Positions 18,207-27,656 of a stretch of DNA of 64,000 bases are shown here, one piece after another. The stretch is from contig NZ_CABPSF010000001.1 of the NCBI RefSeq assembly GCF_902459685.1, positions 434,001 through 498,000 on the forward strand, in the 5' to 3' direction. Positions within the stretch are counted from its first letter, which is position 1; each line of letters starts with the position of its first letter. Source of the stretch: Pandoraea iniqua (lineage in GTDB: Bacteria; Pseudomonadota; Gammaproteobacteria; Burkholderiales; Burkholderiaceae). Under the pieces are notes generated by a model, which was not told the DNA's origin, ran no database searches, and worked only from the letters and a program-made list of their open reading frames with translations. Made by a program: the position numbers and the translations under genes.

Positions 18207-19204
18207 CGAGATTGGGTGGACCACCACGCGCGACGCATGTCCGTCGGGGCGTCGCTTTGACCGGTTGGCTGCTGGGCTGCCTGCTGATGACGCTCGCCGT
18301 CACGCTCGATGCGGCATCGACGGTGACACCCCGCGTCGTTACGCCGCGGGCGTTGCCGCTGGTGGTGCCCGAGCCGGGCGAATCGCCACCCGGCGCCAAT
18401 CTGCCGTTCTACGAAGCCCGCAAGGGCGACATGACGATCTACGTCATGGGTACCCTGCACGTCGGCAAGCCCGACGACTATCCGTTCCGCAAAGTGGTGG
18501 TCGATGCGCTGCGCGTCTCGAAGGTGGTGGCGTTCGAGCTCTCGCCTGACGATCTGACGATGTCGCAGGACGACGTGCAGAAGTACGGCATGTGCACGCG
18601 CGCGTGTCTGCCGCGGATGATTCCGGCGCCGCTATGGCGCAAGTTGCGCGACCGCCTCAAGGGCAATCCGGCGATGCTCACCGAGATTCGTCATATGCGG
18701 CCGTGGCTGGCGGCGCTGCTCGTGGAGACGCTCGACTCGATGGGCGCCGATCTGCAAACCGAATACGGCACCGAGAATCAGCTGGAGAACATTTACCGCG
18801 GGCGCATTGTCGGGCTGGAGTCGTTGGCCGAGCAGATGGATGCGTTCACGGGGTTGTCGGCGGCACAGCAAAACGAGTTGCTGGCGCAGGAGCTGGTGCT
18901 GACCCCGAAGAAGGCCACGGCACAGGTGGAGGAGTTGCACCGGCTGTGGCGCGCGGGCGATGCGGAGCTGGTGTTCGACTGGTCGCAGGGCAAGGCGGCA
19001 CAAGTGCGACGCAATGTGGCGCTGGCCGATGCCATCGACGAGCGCATTCTGTACTCACGCAACCGCCGCTTTTTGGCGCGGATGCTGTTTCTCGCGGACC
19101 CGGGCAAGCCGGTGTTCGTTGCCATCGGCACGCTGCATCTTGGCGGCCCGCATGGCGTGCTGCAACTGCTGCGAGAGCATGGCTTCTCGGTAGCGCAGCG
19201 ATAG
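18203..19204 (+). CDS. TraB/GumN family protein, exported
   Basis: 333-residue protein with an N-terminal signal anchor (VALTGWLLGCLLMTLAVTLDAAS, about residues 17-39). The family's two signature histidine motifs are present: IYVMGTLHVGKPDDYPF and FVAIGTLHLGGPHGVLQLL. The TraB/GumN/Tiki group is proposed to contain metal-dependent proteases; the TraB founder acts on a peptide pheromone and Tiki cleaves Wnt. Biochemical function here is unknown. The start overlaps dppF by ATGA, so translation is coupled to the dipeptide importer, which suggests a role in peptide processing outside the inner membrane. Confidence 0.82.
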   Translation: MTRLGGPPRATHVRRGVALTGWLLGCLLMTLAVTLDAASTVTPRVVTPRALPLVVPEPGESPPGANLPFYEARKGDMTIYVMGTLHVGKPDDYPFRKVVVDALRVSKVVAFELSPDDLTMSQDDVQKYGMCTRACLPRMIPAPLWRKLRDRLKGNPAMLTEIRHMRPWLAALLVETLDSMGADLQTEYGTENQLENIYRGRIVGLESLAEQMDAFTGLSAAQQNELLAQELVLTPKKATAQVEELHRLWRAGDAELVFDWSQGKAAQVRRNVALADAIDERILYSRNRRFLARMLFLADPGKPVFVAIGTLHLGGPHGVLQLLREHGFSVAQR

Positions 19205-19227
19205 TCCGAAACCCGCTTCGGACATCA

Positions 19228-19251
19228 GGGCGGTTCCGTTAGGAATCGCCC
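19228..19251 (+). terminator. Stem-loop ending the dpp operon
   Basis: GGGCGGTTCC (19228-19237) and GGAATCGCCC (19242-19251) pair over 10 bp with one G-U, tetraloop GTTA. A smaller TCCGAA/TTCGGA dyad sits just before it at 19205-19222. No T-run, so efficiency is uncertain. Confidence 0.5.
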
Positions 19252-19270
19252 GATAACTCCCCGACCTGTA

Positions 19271-19319
19271 TTGACTCGACCTATTCCCGACGTTTAATTT
19301 GGCAGCACTCGTGTGAGTG
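19271..19319 (+). promoter_or_regulatory. Promoter and dyad operator of the toxin-antitoxin pair
   Basis: TTGACT (19271-19276), 16 nt, TTTAAT (19293-19298) is a good sigma-70 promoter. A 5-4-5 dyad CACTC-GTGT-GAGTG (19306-19319) covers the expected start point, a place where antitoxins commonly bind to repress their own operon. Binding is inferred. Confidence 0.5.
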
Positions 19320-19351
19320 GCCCCCCGCCAAAATCCTAGTCAGGAATCACG

Positions 19352-19723
19352 ATGCAAACTATCGAGCAACGCGCCGATCTCTCTGTGCGTCATCTCCATC
19401 TGCTGGCGGATCTCGATTCGCCCTGCTATCCCTCACCCGCCATTCTGGCGGAAGCGCAAATTCTCTATGAGGCCACGATCCGTGGACTTGCCGATGTCGC
19501 GTCGGGTCGCAAGCTGCCCTGCGAGGTCGTGAAGACTGGGTGTTCGATCGATCTGAACGAGGAGTACTTCGAGAGTCCGCAGGATCCCAGCGAAGTCGAT
19601 GTTGAGGATTTCGTAAGTCTCCTCATGGGGCTCAAGGATATTGAAGAGGGGCGTACCGTACCAGATGAGGTCGTTAGTACTCTGTTCGATGAACGCTGCC
19701 GGGAGCTGCAGAAAACGCTGTGA
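19352..19723 (+). CDS. Putative antitoxin of a RelE/ParE-type pair
   Basis: Acidic 123-residue protein. Two copies of a short motif are visible: GLADVASGRKLPCEVV (around residue 50) and GLKDIEEGRTVPDEVV (around residue 95). The second resembles the C-terminal GRxVPxExV stretch common in ParD/RelB-like antitoxins. No clear DNA-binding fold is recognised. It ends in a GTGA overlap with the downstream toxin-like gene, as expected for coupled type II modules. Codon use is more AT-rich than the neighbours, suggesting acquisition. Function is inferred mainly from the partner. Confidence 0.6.
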   Translation: MQTIEQRADLSVRHLHLLADLDSPCYPSPAILAEAQILYEATIRGLADVASGRKLPCEVVKTGCSIDLNEEYFESPQDPSEVDVEDFVSLLMGLKDIEEGRTVPDEVVSTLFDERCRELQKTL

Positions 19724-20022
19724 GAGTAACGATTCGTTGGTCGAAATTCGCGTTGCGCGAACGCGTCATTATCTGGAATCAACTCGCCAACATTAATGCC
19801 AGCGCAGCTTTGAATTTGAATACATGTGTGGAACGGGCGCTCAGGAACTTGCGAATCTTTCCAGCTATGGGGCGTCTTAACCGAGCCAGTAACGCCCGCA
19901 TGCTAATACCTCACAAACGCTACAGAATGATTTACGAATTAAAGGAGAGTGTAGTCACCATCGTGTCATTGCGGAACGTGAATCGTCCCTGGCCGCCCAG
20001 GGACTATCCATTCAACCACTGA
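19720..20022 (+). CDS. RelE/ParE superfamily toxin
   Basis: Small basic protein (100 aa) starting with GTG in a 4-nt overlap with the antitoxin gene. RVTIRWSKFALRERVIIWNQLANINASAALNL matches the N-terminal strand and helical hairpin of ParE/RelE proteins. FPAMGRLNRASNARMLIPHKRYRMIYEL, then VTIVSLRNVNRPWP, give the central and last strands with conserved Arg/Tyr. Family members inhibit gyrase (ParE) or cut mRNA on ribosomes (RelE); which applies cannot be told from the sequence. AT-rich relative to flanking genes. Confidence 0.8.
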   Translation: MRVTIRWSKFALRERVIIWNQLANINASAALNLNTCVERALRNLRIFPAMGRLNRASNARMLIPHKRYRMIYELKESVVTIVSLRNVNRPWPPRDYPFNH

Positions 20023-20053
20023 CTTTTTTTGCCGCAACGGCCCTCGCATCCCC

Positions 20054-20692
20054 TCAAGCCAACATCCCCCGCGCTTCAATAAACTGGATGATTTCCTGAA
20101 GGCCTTTGCCTTCCTTCATGTTGCCCATGACGAAAGGACGCATGCCGCGCATCTTTTGCGTGTCCGCACGCATGATGTCGAGCGACGCGCCGACGTAAGG
20201 CGCGAGATCGGTCTTGTTGATGATCAGCAGATCCGACTTGGTGATGCCGGGGCCACCCTTGCGCGGAATCTTCTCGCCGCCGGCCACATCGATCACGTAG
20301 ATCGTCAGATCGGATAGCTCGGGGCTGAACGTGGCCGCGAGATTGTCGCCACCCGATTCGATGAACACGACGTCGGCATCGGGAAAACGCTCCAGCATGC
20401 GCTCGACCGCTTCGAGATTGATCGAGGCGTCTTCGCGAATCGCCGTATGCGGGCAACCGCCCGTTTCCACGCCCAGAATGCGCTCAGGTTCGAGCGCGCC
20501 AGCAACGGTCAGCAGGCGCTGATCTTCCTTCGTATAGATATCGTTGGTGATCACGACGAGATCGTAACGATCCCGCATGGCTTTGCAGAGCATCTCCGTC
20601 AGCGTGGTTTTGCCGGAGCCGACCGGGCCGCCGATACCGACACGCAGCGGCGGATTCTTCTTGGTACGACGGGCGTTGGCAGATGTCGTCAT
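20054..20692 (-). CDS. ureG: Urease accessory GTPase UreG
   Basis: SIMIBI-class GTPase (212 aa) that delivers nickel to urease with UreE, UreF and UreD. Seen: P-loop [31 protein letters not shown], the nickel-binding [18 protein letters not shown] (Cys-Pro-His), [17 protein letters not shown], and [11 protein letters not shown] for guanine. Start at 20692 ([18 protein letters not shown]) gives the usual length, but no ribosome site precedes it. A GTG at 20770, only 3 nt after the ureF stop and preceded by GAGGGG, would add 26 residues. Confidence 0.95.
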   Translation of the reverse strand: MTTSANARRTKKNPPLRVGIGGPVGSGKTTLTEMLCKAMRDRYDLVVITNDIYTKEDQRLLTVAGALEPERILGVETGGCPHTAIREDASINLEAVERMLERFPDADVVFIESGGDNLAATFSPELSDLTIYVIDVAGGEKIPRKGGPGITKSDLLIINKTDLAPYVGASLDIMRADTQKMRGMRPFVMGNMKEGKGLQEIIQFIEARGMLA

Positions 20693-20773
20693 AAGGAGTG
20701 TCGTGAGTGGCGCAGAGTGATGAGAGTCCAATTGGGGGAGTGAAGCGGCGAGCGTGCGAAGCACGCTCACCCC

Positions 20774-21499
20774 TCACGAACGGAACAGCCTTGAATACTG
20801 TGTCTCGTGGCGCGACGCCAGAATCGCGAGCGCCGGGGAAAACGTATTGATTCGATCGTCGGGCAATGTCGCGGCGCGATGTGCCGCGTCGATGATGCGA
20901 GGCCGCAGTGCCACGATCACCCGTTGCGCAGCGAGTTGCCCCAACGGCACCGCTTTGAGTGCACCCGCGACCTGATTCTCCAACCAACTGAATGCGTAGG
21001 CGACGAGCATGTCCGCGAGCGGCGCACCGTGCGTGAGTGCGGCGAACGCAAATGCCGTCGGCAACGCGATCGGGCGAATCGACGCCAGTTGCTCGCGCTG
21101 CGCAGCCGTGCCCCATTCGAGCGACATGGCCAGTTGCGTGAGCGACCAGCCCATTTGTTCGGTTTCGGCGCGAAGTTCAGCCGCCTCTCTCGTCGCCAGC
21201 AGCCAGTCGTTCACGCGGATCAGCGCAGCGAAGTCGTTCGCTTGCCAGTGACGCCATTGCCTCGCCAGCAGTGCCAGCTCACCCGTGGTGAACACGCCGT
21301 CGAGTTGGCTTGCGATCCAGCGCTCGGCACCGGGGGCGTCGACGATGATGCCGTGCTCAACGGCGGCTTCGAGTCCTTGCGAATAGCTGAACGCCCCGAT
21401 GGGCAGCGCGGGCGACGCAAGGTGGAGCAGCGCCGCAAGCGATTGCAGCGACGCAGCCGCAACGGGCTCAGTGAGAGGACTGGCCAGACTTGCCGTCAT
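20774..21499 (-). CDS. ureF: Urease accessory protein UreF
   Basis: All-helical accessory protein (241 aa), which with UreD and UreG activates the urease apoenzyme. Seen: [25 protein letters not shown], which is the family's most conserved segment, then [13 protein letters not shown], and the C-terminal [22 protein letters not shown]. The first codons overlap the end of ureE by 32 nt, suggesting translational coupling. Confidence 0.93.
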   Translation of the reverse strand: MTASLASPLTEPVAAASLQSLAALLHLASPALPIGAFSYSQGLEAAVEHGIIVDAPGAERWIASQLDGVFTTGELALLARQWRHWQANDFAALIRVNDWLLATREAAELRAETEQMGWSLTQLAMSLEWGTAAQREQLASIRPIALPTAFAFAALTHGAPLADMLVAYAFSWLENQVAGALKAVPLGQLAAQRVIVALRPRIIDAAHRAATLPDDRINTFSPALAILASRHETQYSRLFRS

Positions 21500-22403
21500 C
21501 GGGAGCGCTCGAAGGAGAAGCAGAAGGATTCACCGTCGCATCGTCCTCGCCGGAGGACGTATGCGCGTGATCGTGGCCGCAGTCAGGGCCATGCACATGT
21601 ACAGGCGCGTGCGTGTGACCATGATGTGCATGGTCATGCCCGCAATCGGGGCCATGAACGTGCCCATGATCATGACCACACTCAGCGGTATGCACATGCT
21701 CGTGCGAGTGCCCGTGATCGTGGTCATGGGAATGCGAGTGCGAGTGCCCATGACCATGGTCATGCGAATGTCCATGGTGCTCATGGAACACCTGCTGCGC
21801 AAGCGCATAGTCTTCCGCGAATGTCGCGTCGTGGCCGTGCTTGTGGCCACCACCGTAGGCACCGGCTTCCGGCTCGAAGGGCATCAGCGCTTCGGCCACG
21901 TCGACATCCAATCGCAGGAGCATGTCGCGCAGCACCGGATCGGATTCGAGCTTGAGATACCCGTCGCCGACTTCGACCGGCGTATGACGATTGCCGAGGT
22001 GATACGCCGCCCGAGTGAGCGCGAGCGGCGTCGACGCCGTCACCAGCAACACCGTTTCCGGCGCGGCCTCCACGCGAATCAATCCGCCGTCATCTGCCAC
22101 CAGCACATCGCCACCGCGCAGCACCGTGCCGCGCGGCAGGAACACCGCGACTTCTTCACCGGTTTCCAGCGTGGCACGCAGACGGCTTTTGCCGCGCGCA
22201 TCGAAAGGCAGCACCAGCGCAGGCGCACGCCGTGCGAGCGGTGCCGCGATGCGGCCGGCTTCGAAGCGCTTCTCGACGCGGCGCAGCGTCGCCGAAGAAG
22301 AAGCCGACGACGAAGACGACACAGCATCCGCCGCATCGTCAGCGTGCAGATGAGAGGAGGAATCGGGCGCGGAATCTTGCGCGGAATCGGAGGCTTGCGA
22401 CAT
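21468..22403 (-). CDS. ureE: UreE nickel chaperone with long His-rich tail
   Basis: Urease metallochaperone, here 311 residues against about 150-200 in most species. Three parts are visible. Residues 1-40 are a serine/alanine/aspartate-rich extension of no known function. Residues 41-180 are the UreE core ([53 protein letters not shown] with the nickel-binding histidine). Residues 207-281 hold 32 histidines, with three CGHDH units, two of them in repeats of [11 protein letters not shown]. His tails bind extra nickel. Only one upstream ATG exists; a GTG at Val28 is an alternative start. The tail-coding DNA is repetitive and overlaps the ureF start. Confidence 0.92.
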   Translation of the reverse strand: MSQASDSAQDSAPDSSSHLHADDAADAVSSSSSASSSATLRRVEKRFEAGRIAAPLARRAPALVLPFDARGKSRLRATLETGEEVAVFLPRGTVLRGGDVLVADDGGLIRVEAAPETVLLVTASTPLALTRAAYHLGNRHTPVEVGDGYLKLESDPVLRDMLLRLDVDVAEALMPFEPEAGAYGGGHKHGHDATFAEDYALAQQVFHEHHGHSHDHGHGHSHSHSHDHDHGHSHEHVHTAECGHDHGHVHGPDCGHDHAHHGHTHAPVHVHGPDCGHDHAHTSSGEDDATVNPSASPSSAPDDGKSGQSSH

Positions 22404-22406
22404 GGT

Positions 22407-24107
22407 CTAGAAAAGGAAATAACGTTGCGCCATCGGCAGCACGGTCGCTGGCTCGCACGTCAGCAGTTGCCCGTCGGCGATGACCTGATAGGTCTCGGGG
22501 TCGACGCTGATCTGCGGCAGCCAGTCGTTGTTGATCATGTTGGCCTTGGTCACCTGCCGGATATTGCGCACCGGCACGATGCGCTTGGAGAGGCCGTAAC
22601 GGCCCGCCACGTCGCCATCGTACGCCGCTTGCGACACGAACGTCAGCGAGGTGCGCGCCATCGCCCCGGCCCGTGCCCCGAACATCTCGCGATAGTGCAC
22701 GGGCTGCGGCGTCGGGATCGACGCGTTCGGATCGCCCATCAGCGCCGACGTGATCATGCCGCCCTTGAGAATCAGCGACGGCTTCACGCCGAAAAACGCC
22801 GGCTCCCACAACACCAGATCCGCCCACTTGCCCACTTCGATCGACCCGATTTCATGCGCCATGCCGTGCGTAATGGCCGGGTTGATCGTGTACTTCGCCA
22901 CGTAACGCTTCACGCGGAAGTTGTCCGCTTGCGCCGAATCCGTGCCGAGCGCGCCGCGCTGCACTTTCATCTTGTGCGCCGTCTGCCACGTGCGCAGCAC
23001 CACTTCGCCGACTCGCCCCATGGCTTGCGAATCCGACGAGATCATCGACAGCGCGCCCAAGTCATGCAGGATGTCTTCGGCGGCAATCGTCTCGCGCCGG
23101 ATGCGTGATTCAGCGAACGCAATGTCCTCGGCAATCGCGGGGTCGAGGTGATGGCACACCATCAACATGTCGAGGTGTTCATCGAGCGTGTTGATGGTGT
23201 AAGGCCGCGTCGGGTTGGTCGACGACGGCAACACATTCGGCTCGCCGCAGACCTTGAGAATGTCAGGCGCATGCCCGCCGCCCGCACCTTCGGTGTGATA
23301 CGTGTGGATCGTGCGGCCCTTGATCGCCGCGACCGTCGCTTCGACAAAGCCGCCCTCGTTGAGCGTGTCGGTGTGAATGGCGACCTGCGTATCGGTGGCG
23401 TCAGCGACCGACAGACACGCATCGATGGCCGCCGGGGTCGAGCCCCAGTCCTCATGCAACTTCAACCCGATGGCACCGGCTTCGATCTGCTCGGTAAGCG
23501 GCTCGGGCTGACTCACGTTGCCCTTGCCGAGAAAGCCGAGGTTGATCGGCCAGCCGTCCGCCGCCTGCAACATGCGCTCGATGTGCCACGGCCCGGGCGT
23601 GCATGTCGTGGCGTTGGTGCCCGTGGCCGGTCCAGTGCCGCCGCCCAGCAGCGTGGTTACGCCCGACGACAGCGCTTCCTCGATCTGTTGCGGACAAATG
23701 AAGTGGATGTGCGAATCGATGCCGCCCGCCGTGACGATCATGCCTTCGCCCGCGATGACTTCGGTGGCAGCGCCGAGGGGAATCGTCACGCCCGGCTGAA
23801 TGTCCGGATTGCCCGCCTTACCGATGCCCCAGATGCGGCCGTCTTTCAACCCGATATCGGCCTTGACGATGCCCCAGTGATCAATGATCACAGCATTGGT
23901 AATGACCGTGTCCACCACGTCGGCGCGCGTGCGTTGCGACTGGCCCATACCGTCGCGAATGACCTTGCCGCCGCCGAACTTCACCTCTTCGCCGTAGATC
24001 GTGTAATCGCGCTCGATCTCGATGATGAGTTCCGTGTCGGCCAACCGCAGCCGGTCACCGGTGGTCGGGCCGAACATCTCCGCATAAGCGCGGCGTGAAA
24101 TCTTCAT
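22407..24107 (-). CDS. ureC: Urease alpha (catalytic) subunit UreC
   Basis: Nickel metalloenzyme (566 aa, normal length) hydrolysing urea to ammonia and carbamate. Seen: [22 protein letters not shown] at the N-terminus, [14 protein letters not shown] with the two metal-binding histidines, [12 protein letters not shown] with the carbamylated lysine, the active-site flap [13 protein letters not shown], and [12 protein letters not shown] with the metal-binding aspartate region. All catalytic residues appear intact. ureB overlaps its start by ATGA; ureE begins 3 nt after its stop. Confidence 0.98.
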   Translation of the reverse strand: MKISRRAYAEMFGPTTGDRLRLADTELIIEIERDYTIYGEEVKFGGGKVIRDGMGQSQRTRADVVDTVITNAVIIDHWGIVKADIGLKDGRIWGIGKAGNPDIQPGVTIPLGAATEVIAGEGMIVTAGGIDSHIHFICPQQIEEALSSGVTTLLGGGTGPATGTNATTCTPGPWHIERMLQAADGWPINLGFLGKGNVSQPEPLTEQIEAGAIGLKLHEDWGSTPAAIDACLSVADATDTQVAIHTDTLNEGGFVEATVAAIKGRTIHTYHTEGAGGGHAPDILKVCGEPNVLPSSTNPTRPYTINTLDEHLDMLMVCHHLDPAIAEDIAFAESRIRRETIAAEDILHDLGALSMISSDSQAMGRVGEVVLRTWQTAHKMKVQRGALGTDSAQADNFRVKRYVAKYTINPAITHGMAHEIGSIEVGKWADLVLWEPAFFGVKPSLILKGGMITSALMGDPNASIPTPQPVHYREMFGARAGAMARTSLTFVSQAAYDGDVAGRYGLSKRIVPVRNIRQVTKANMINNDWLPQISVDPETYQVIADGQLLTCEPATVLPMAQRYFLF

Positions 24108-24409
24108 AAGGCCCCCATGACACGCCCGGCAAAGCCGAACACGCGCCGATCGCCCGCCAGCGCAACCAACTCGACCGTGCGTTGCTGACCCGGCTCGAAC
24201 CGCACGGCAGTGCCGGCGGCAATGTTCAGACGAAATCCGCGCGCTGCTTCGCGGTCGAATTGCAGCGCGTCGTTGACTTCATAGAAATGGAAATGCGAGC
24301 CGATCTGAATCGGCCGGTCGCCGGTGTTGGCGACCGTCACGCTGATCGTGGGGCGTCCCACGTTCAGCTCGATCTCGCCAGCGGCGGTCAGCAGCTCTCC
24401 GGGAATCAT
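24104..24409 (-). CDS. ureB: Urease beta subunit UreB
   Basis: Structural subunit (101 aa). Seen: [40 protein letters not shown] (with the conserved SHFHFYE), [18 protein letters not shown]. The start at 24409 has AGGAG 6 nt upstream; the longer frame upstream is unrelated. Stops in an ATGA overlap with ureC. Confidence 0.97.
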   Translation of the reverse strand: MIPGELLTAAGEIELNVGRPTISVTVANTGDRPIQIGSHFHFYEVNDALQFDREAARGFRLNIAAGTAVRFEPGQQRTVELVALAGDRRVFGFAGRVMGAL

Positions 24410-24440
24410 GCGAGTCTCCTCAAGGGGGCTTCGTCCGCGC

Positions 24441-25076
24441 TCAGGCCGCAACAGCCAGCAGCGACACGCCGTACGCCAGCACACCCGCGCCCAACAGGCG
24501 CGGCACCCACACCGTGCGCTCGCGCAGCGCCACACCCGCCGCGATACCGATGCAATGCAGCATGCCCGTCGCGAGCAGGAAGCCGGCCATGTAATGCATG
24601 GCGCTGGCTTCGTCCGGCAACTCGGCCCCGTGCGCGAAACCATGGAAGATGGCGAACGCACCGACCACGGCCGCGCCAGCCCAGCCCGGCAGCTTCGTGC
24701 GCGTGGCGAGCATCAGCCCGAGCACCAGCAGTGAGACGGCGATCATCGGCTCGACGCCCGGCAACGCGAACCAGTGCGACATGCCGAGCAAGCCACCGAC
24801 CGCAAGCATCGCGACAAACGCAATGGGTGCCAGCCAGACGCGGCGCGAGGTGAGCGCGCTCCACAGACCGACGACGATCATGGCGCACAAGTGGTCGGCG
24901 CCGGTGAGCGGATGGACGAAGCCTGCGGCAAAGCTGCTGGCGGCGTCATGCCCCGGGTGGCCCGGATGCGCAAGGGCGGCGCCTGATGCGGCGAGCAGGG
25001 CGAGACCGGCAGCCGCGCGTGACCAGCGGCGTGCCGACGAAGTGGCGGAGACGGTGAACGAGTGATCGCGTGACAT
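24441..25076 (-). CDS. HupE/UreJ family nickel permease
   Basis: Membrane protein (211 aa). An N-terminal signal-like segment ([16 protein letters not shown]) is followed by [34 protein letters not shown]. The histidine/aspartate motif HPLTGxDHL is the family's metal-binding signature. [14 protein letters not shown] in a later helix is the second conserved motif. About six membrane segments. Its position between ureA and ureB points to nickel supply for urease. Called ureJ or hupE in different species, so no symbol is forced here. Confidence 0.9.
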   Translation of the reverse strand: MSRDHSFTVSATSSARRWSRAAAGLALLAASGAALAHPGHPGHDAASSFAAGFVHPLTGADHLCAMIVVGLWSALTSRRVWLAPIAFVAMLAVGGLLGMSHWFALPGVEPMIAVSLLVLGLMLATRTKLPGWAGAAVVGAFAIFHGFAHGAELPDEASAMHYMAGFLLATGMLHCIGIAAGVALRERTVWVPRLLGAGVLAYGVSLLAVAA

Positions 25077-25127
25077 GGTGCGTCCTTCGGGTGTTGTTAT
25101 CGATGTGTACTGACGTGGATTGCCGGA

Positions 25128-25430
25128 TTACGGAATCGGGTGATGCACGGTCACGAGTTTCGTGCCGTCGGGAAACGTGGCCTCGACCTGAATGTCGGGA
25201 ATCATCTCGGGCACGCCGTCCATCACGTCATCGCGCGTGAGCAACGTCGTGCCGTAGTGCATGAGTTCGGCGACGGTCTTGCCATCGCGCGCGCCTTCCA
25301 TGAGCGCGGCGCTGATGAAGGCCACGGCCTCCGGATAGTTCAGCTTCAGGCCACGTGCGCGCCGGCGTTCGGCGAGCAGGGCGGCGGTGAAGATGAGCAA
25401 TTTGTCTTTTTCGCGAGGAGTGAGCTTCAT
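25128..25430 (-). CDS. ureA: Urease gamma subunit UreA
   Basis: Smallest structural subunit (100 aa, normal length). [39 protein letters not shown] and [30 protein letters not shown] are family-diagnostic. In most urease operons ureD immediately precedes ureA; here ureD lies 3.4 kb upstream, with an amino-acid transporter in between. A partial NtrC-type dyad lies about 120 nt upstream (25551-25567). Confidence 0.97.
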   Translation of the reverse strand: MKLTPREKDKLLIFTAALLAERRRARGLKLNYPEAVAFISAALMEGARDGKTVAELMHYGTTLLTRDDVMDGVPEMIPDIQVEATFPDGTKLVTVHHPIP

Positions 25431-25550
25431 CGTGACAGGTGAATTTCAATGCGAAGCAATTAGGGTGGACAGGCCCTGAGGCGCGCTGTAGCTGCTCATC
25501 ATAAGCACGGCGATCACGCCGCGCCACTGCTCTTTGACACGATTAGAGGG

Positions 25551-25567
25551 TGCACCAAAATCGTGCG
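25551..25567. promoter_or_regulatory. NtrC-like dyad upstream of ureA
   Basis: TGCACC-AAAAT-CGTGCG compared with the known NtrC consensus TGCACC-N5-GGTGCA: left half perfect, right half 4 of 6. It lies between the ABC ATPase stop and ureA. No matching -24/-12 element was found before ureA. Confidence 0.4.
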
Positions 25568-25601
25568 AATGACCGATCGGCAGCGCCTTTCCACTGAGAC
25601 T

Positions 25602-26324
25602 TTATTGGCAGATAAAACGCTGCAATTCCGGCGTCGTCGGCTGCGTGAACAGCGCCTCGGGTTCGCCCGATTCCCAGATCTTGCCCTGATGCATGAACAC
25701 CACCCGATCCGACACGTGGCGCGCGAAGCGCATCTCGTGCGTGACCAGAATCAGCGTCATGCCTTCCGCCGCCAGATCCTCCAGCACCTTCAGCACTTCG
25801 GCGACCAGCTCCGGGTCGAGCGCCGACGTAATTTCATCGCACAGCAGCACCGCGGGCGACATGGCCAGCGAACGCGCAATGGCGACTCGCTGCTGCTGAC
25901 CACCCGAGAGTTGCGACGGATAGCTGTCGAATTTGTCGGCGAGCCCCACCTTGGCGAGCATGGCGCGGGCGACTTCGCGTGCCTCGCCGGATGCCGTCTT
26001 CTTCACGACCTTTTGCGCGAGCATCACGTTCTCGCCGGCCGACAGATGCGGAAACAGGTTGTACTGCTGGAACACCATGCCGACCTTCAGGCGCAGGGCG
26101 CGCAGGTCGGTGTCGCGCGCGCCGACGAGCACGCCGTCGACCGCTACGCTGCCGGCATCGAAACTCTCCAGACCGTTGAGCGTGCGCAGCAGCGTGCTCT
26201 TGCCCGAGCCGCTCTTGCCGATGATCGACACGACCTGACCGCGCTCGACGCTCATGTCGATCCCCCGCAACACGGGGTTTTCGCCGAAGCGCTTTTGCAT
26301 GCCCCTGACTTCAATGAGCGACAT
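25602..26324 (-). CDS. Polar amino-acid ABC transporter, ATP-binding protein
   Basis: ATPase of 240 residues, GlnQ/HisP type. Seen: MSLIEVRGMQKRFGENPVLRGID, Walker A GKSGSGKSTLLRTLNGLE, Q-loop MVFQQYNLFPHLSAGENV, signature LSGGQQQRVAIARSL, Walker B LLCDEITSALDPELV and the H-loop VTHEMRFARHVSD. Start 26324 has AGGAA upstream. It overlaps the end of the upstream permease gene by 14 nt. Part of a four-gene operon (binding protein, two permeases, ATPase) read toward ureA. Confidence 0.93.
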   Translation of the reverse strand: MSLIEVRGMQKRFGENPVLRGIDMSVERGQVVSIIGKSGSGKSTLLRTLNGLESFDAGSVAVDGVLVGARDTDLRALRLKVGMVFQQYNLFPHLSAGENVMLAQKVVKKTASGEAREVARAMLAKVGLADKFDSYPSQLSGGQQQRVAIARSLAMSPAVLLCDEITSALDPELVAEVLKVLEDLAAEGMTLILVTHEMRFARHVSDRVVFMHQGKIWESGEPEALFTQPTTPELQRFICQ

Positions 26325-26961
26325 GGAGTTTCCTTTCGAGATGACGCGCCCATAGCGACAGCGGATAGCAGGCAGCGAAGTAGAACAGAGCGACCAGCCC
26401 ATAGACGGTGAACGGCTGGAAGGTCGCGTTGGTGAGCATGGTGCCGGTCTTGGTCAGCTCATCGAACCCGATGATCGACGCGAGCGCCGTGCTCTTGACC
26501 ACCTGCACCGAGAAGCCGACCGTCGGCGCGATAGCGATGCGCAGCGCCTGCGGCAGAATCACGTGACGCAACTGCTCGCCGTAACGCATGGCGAGGCTCG
26601 ACGACGCTTCCCACTGCCCGTGCGGAATGGCATCGACGCAACCGCGCCAGATCTCCGTGAGGTAGGCGCTGGTGTAGAGCGTGAGACACACGGCAGCCGC
26701 GACCCACGGCGAGACTTCCAGACCCAGTAACGGCAAGCCGAAGAAGACGAGAAACAACTGCATGAGCAGCGGCGTGCCTTGAAACACTTCGATATACAGC
26801 GCCACTGCACGCGCGGCCCATTGCACGCGGCCCACGCGAATGATGAGCAGCACGAGTGCGACGAGCCCGCCGCAGACGAAGGCGATCGCCGAGAGCGCGA
26901 GGGTCCAGCGCCCGGCCATCAGCAGGCCGCGCAGCATGTCCCAGAGGGTGAATTCCATCAT
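26311..26961 (-). CDS. Polar amino-acid ABC transporter, permease 2
   Basis: Permease (216 aa) of the HisMQ/GlnP family. Seen: MMEFTLWDMLRGLLMAGRW, the family segment YIEVFQGTPLLMQLFLVFFGLP, AYLTEIWRGCVDAIPHGQWEAS, and the EAA loop LRHVILPQALRIAIAPT. About five membrane helices. Its ATG overlaps the TGA of the preceding permease gene. Confidence 0.92.
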   Translation of the reverse strand: MMEFTLWDMLRGLLMAGRWTLALSAIAFVCGGLVALVLLIIRVGRVQWAARAVALYIEVFQGTPLLMQLFLVFFGLPLLGLEVSPWVAAAVCLTLYTSAYLTEIWRGCVDAIPHGQWEASSSLAMRYGEQLRHVILPQALRIAIAPTVGFSVQVVKSTALASIIGFDELTKTGTMLTNATFQPFTVYGLVALFYFAACYPLSLWARHLERKLHVAH

Positions 26962-27638
26962 CGCGCACCCCCTTTGACCGTGCCGCGGAACAGGCGCCGT
27001 GCGCAACGCATCAGCACGCGCCGCAGCGCGATGGCCAGCACGAGATACACCGCCGTGACGATCAAGTAGCTTTCGAACGCGCGGAACGTGCGCGACTGCA
27101 CGAAGTTGGCGGCGTACGAGAGATCGGGCACCGAGATTTGCGACACCACGGCCGAGCCCAGCATCACGATGACGATCTGGCTGGCGAGTGCCGGGAACAC
27201 CTTCGCAAATGCCTGCGGAAGAATCACGTGACGCAGAATCTGTGCGCGCGTCATCGCCAGCGATTGCCCGGCTTCCGACAGCCCGCGTGGCACCGCGCGC
27301 ATACCGGCTCGGATGATCTCGGTCGCGTAGGCGCCGAGGTTCACGCTCATGGCGATGACGGCCGCCGTGGTCTCGTCAATATGAATGCCCAGACTCGGCA
27401 GCCCGAAGAAGATGAAGAAGAGCTGCACGATGAAGGGCGTGTTGCGAATCAGCTCGACGTAGAGGCCCGCGATGGCCTTAAACCAGCGCGAACCCTCCTC
27501 GCGAGCGACGGCGCACAGCGCGCCGATGACGACACCCACCACCGTGGACACGGCCGTGAGTGCCACCGTCAGCGCGGCACCCTTTACGAACAACATCAGG
27601 TATTGCCGCAGATCGGCAAAGTCGAGAACGTAGTGCAT
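26958..27638 (-). CDS. Polar amino-acid ABC transporter, permease 1
   Basis: Permease (226 aa) of the HisMQ family, partner of the gene downstream. Seen: LFVKGAALTVALTAVSTVVG, YVELIRNTPFIVQLFFIFFGLP, AYATEIIRAGMRAVPRGLSEAGQSLAM, and the EAA loop LRHVILPQAFAKVFPAL. Two different permease genes imply a heterodimeric channel, as in histidine and glutamate importers. Confidence 0.92.
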   Translation of the reverse strand: MHYVLDFADLRQYLMLFVKGAALTVALTAVSTVVGVVIGALCAVAREEGSRWFKAIAGLYVELIRNTPFIVQLFFIFFGLPSLGIHIDETTAAVIAMSVNLGAYATEIIRAGMRAVPRGLSEAGQSLAMTRAQILRHVILPQAFAKVFPALASQIVIVMLGSAVVSQISVPDLSYAANFVQSRTFRAFESYLIVTAVYLVLAIALRRVLMRCARRLFRGTVKGGAR

Positions 27639-27656
27639 CGAAGGGGCAGACCCGCT

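Noticed and set aside
21399-23108. Arg/His-rich plus-strand frame over ureE/ureC
   Set aside because: The antisense of the His-rich UreE tail; ureE, ureF and ureC on the minus strand explain the DNA.
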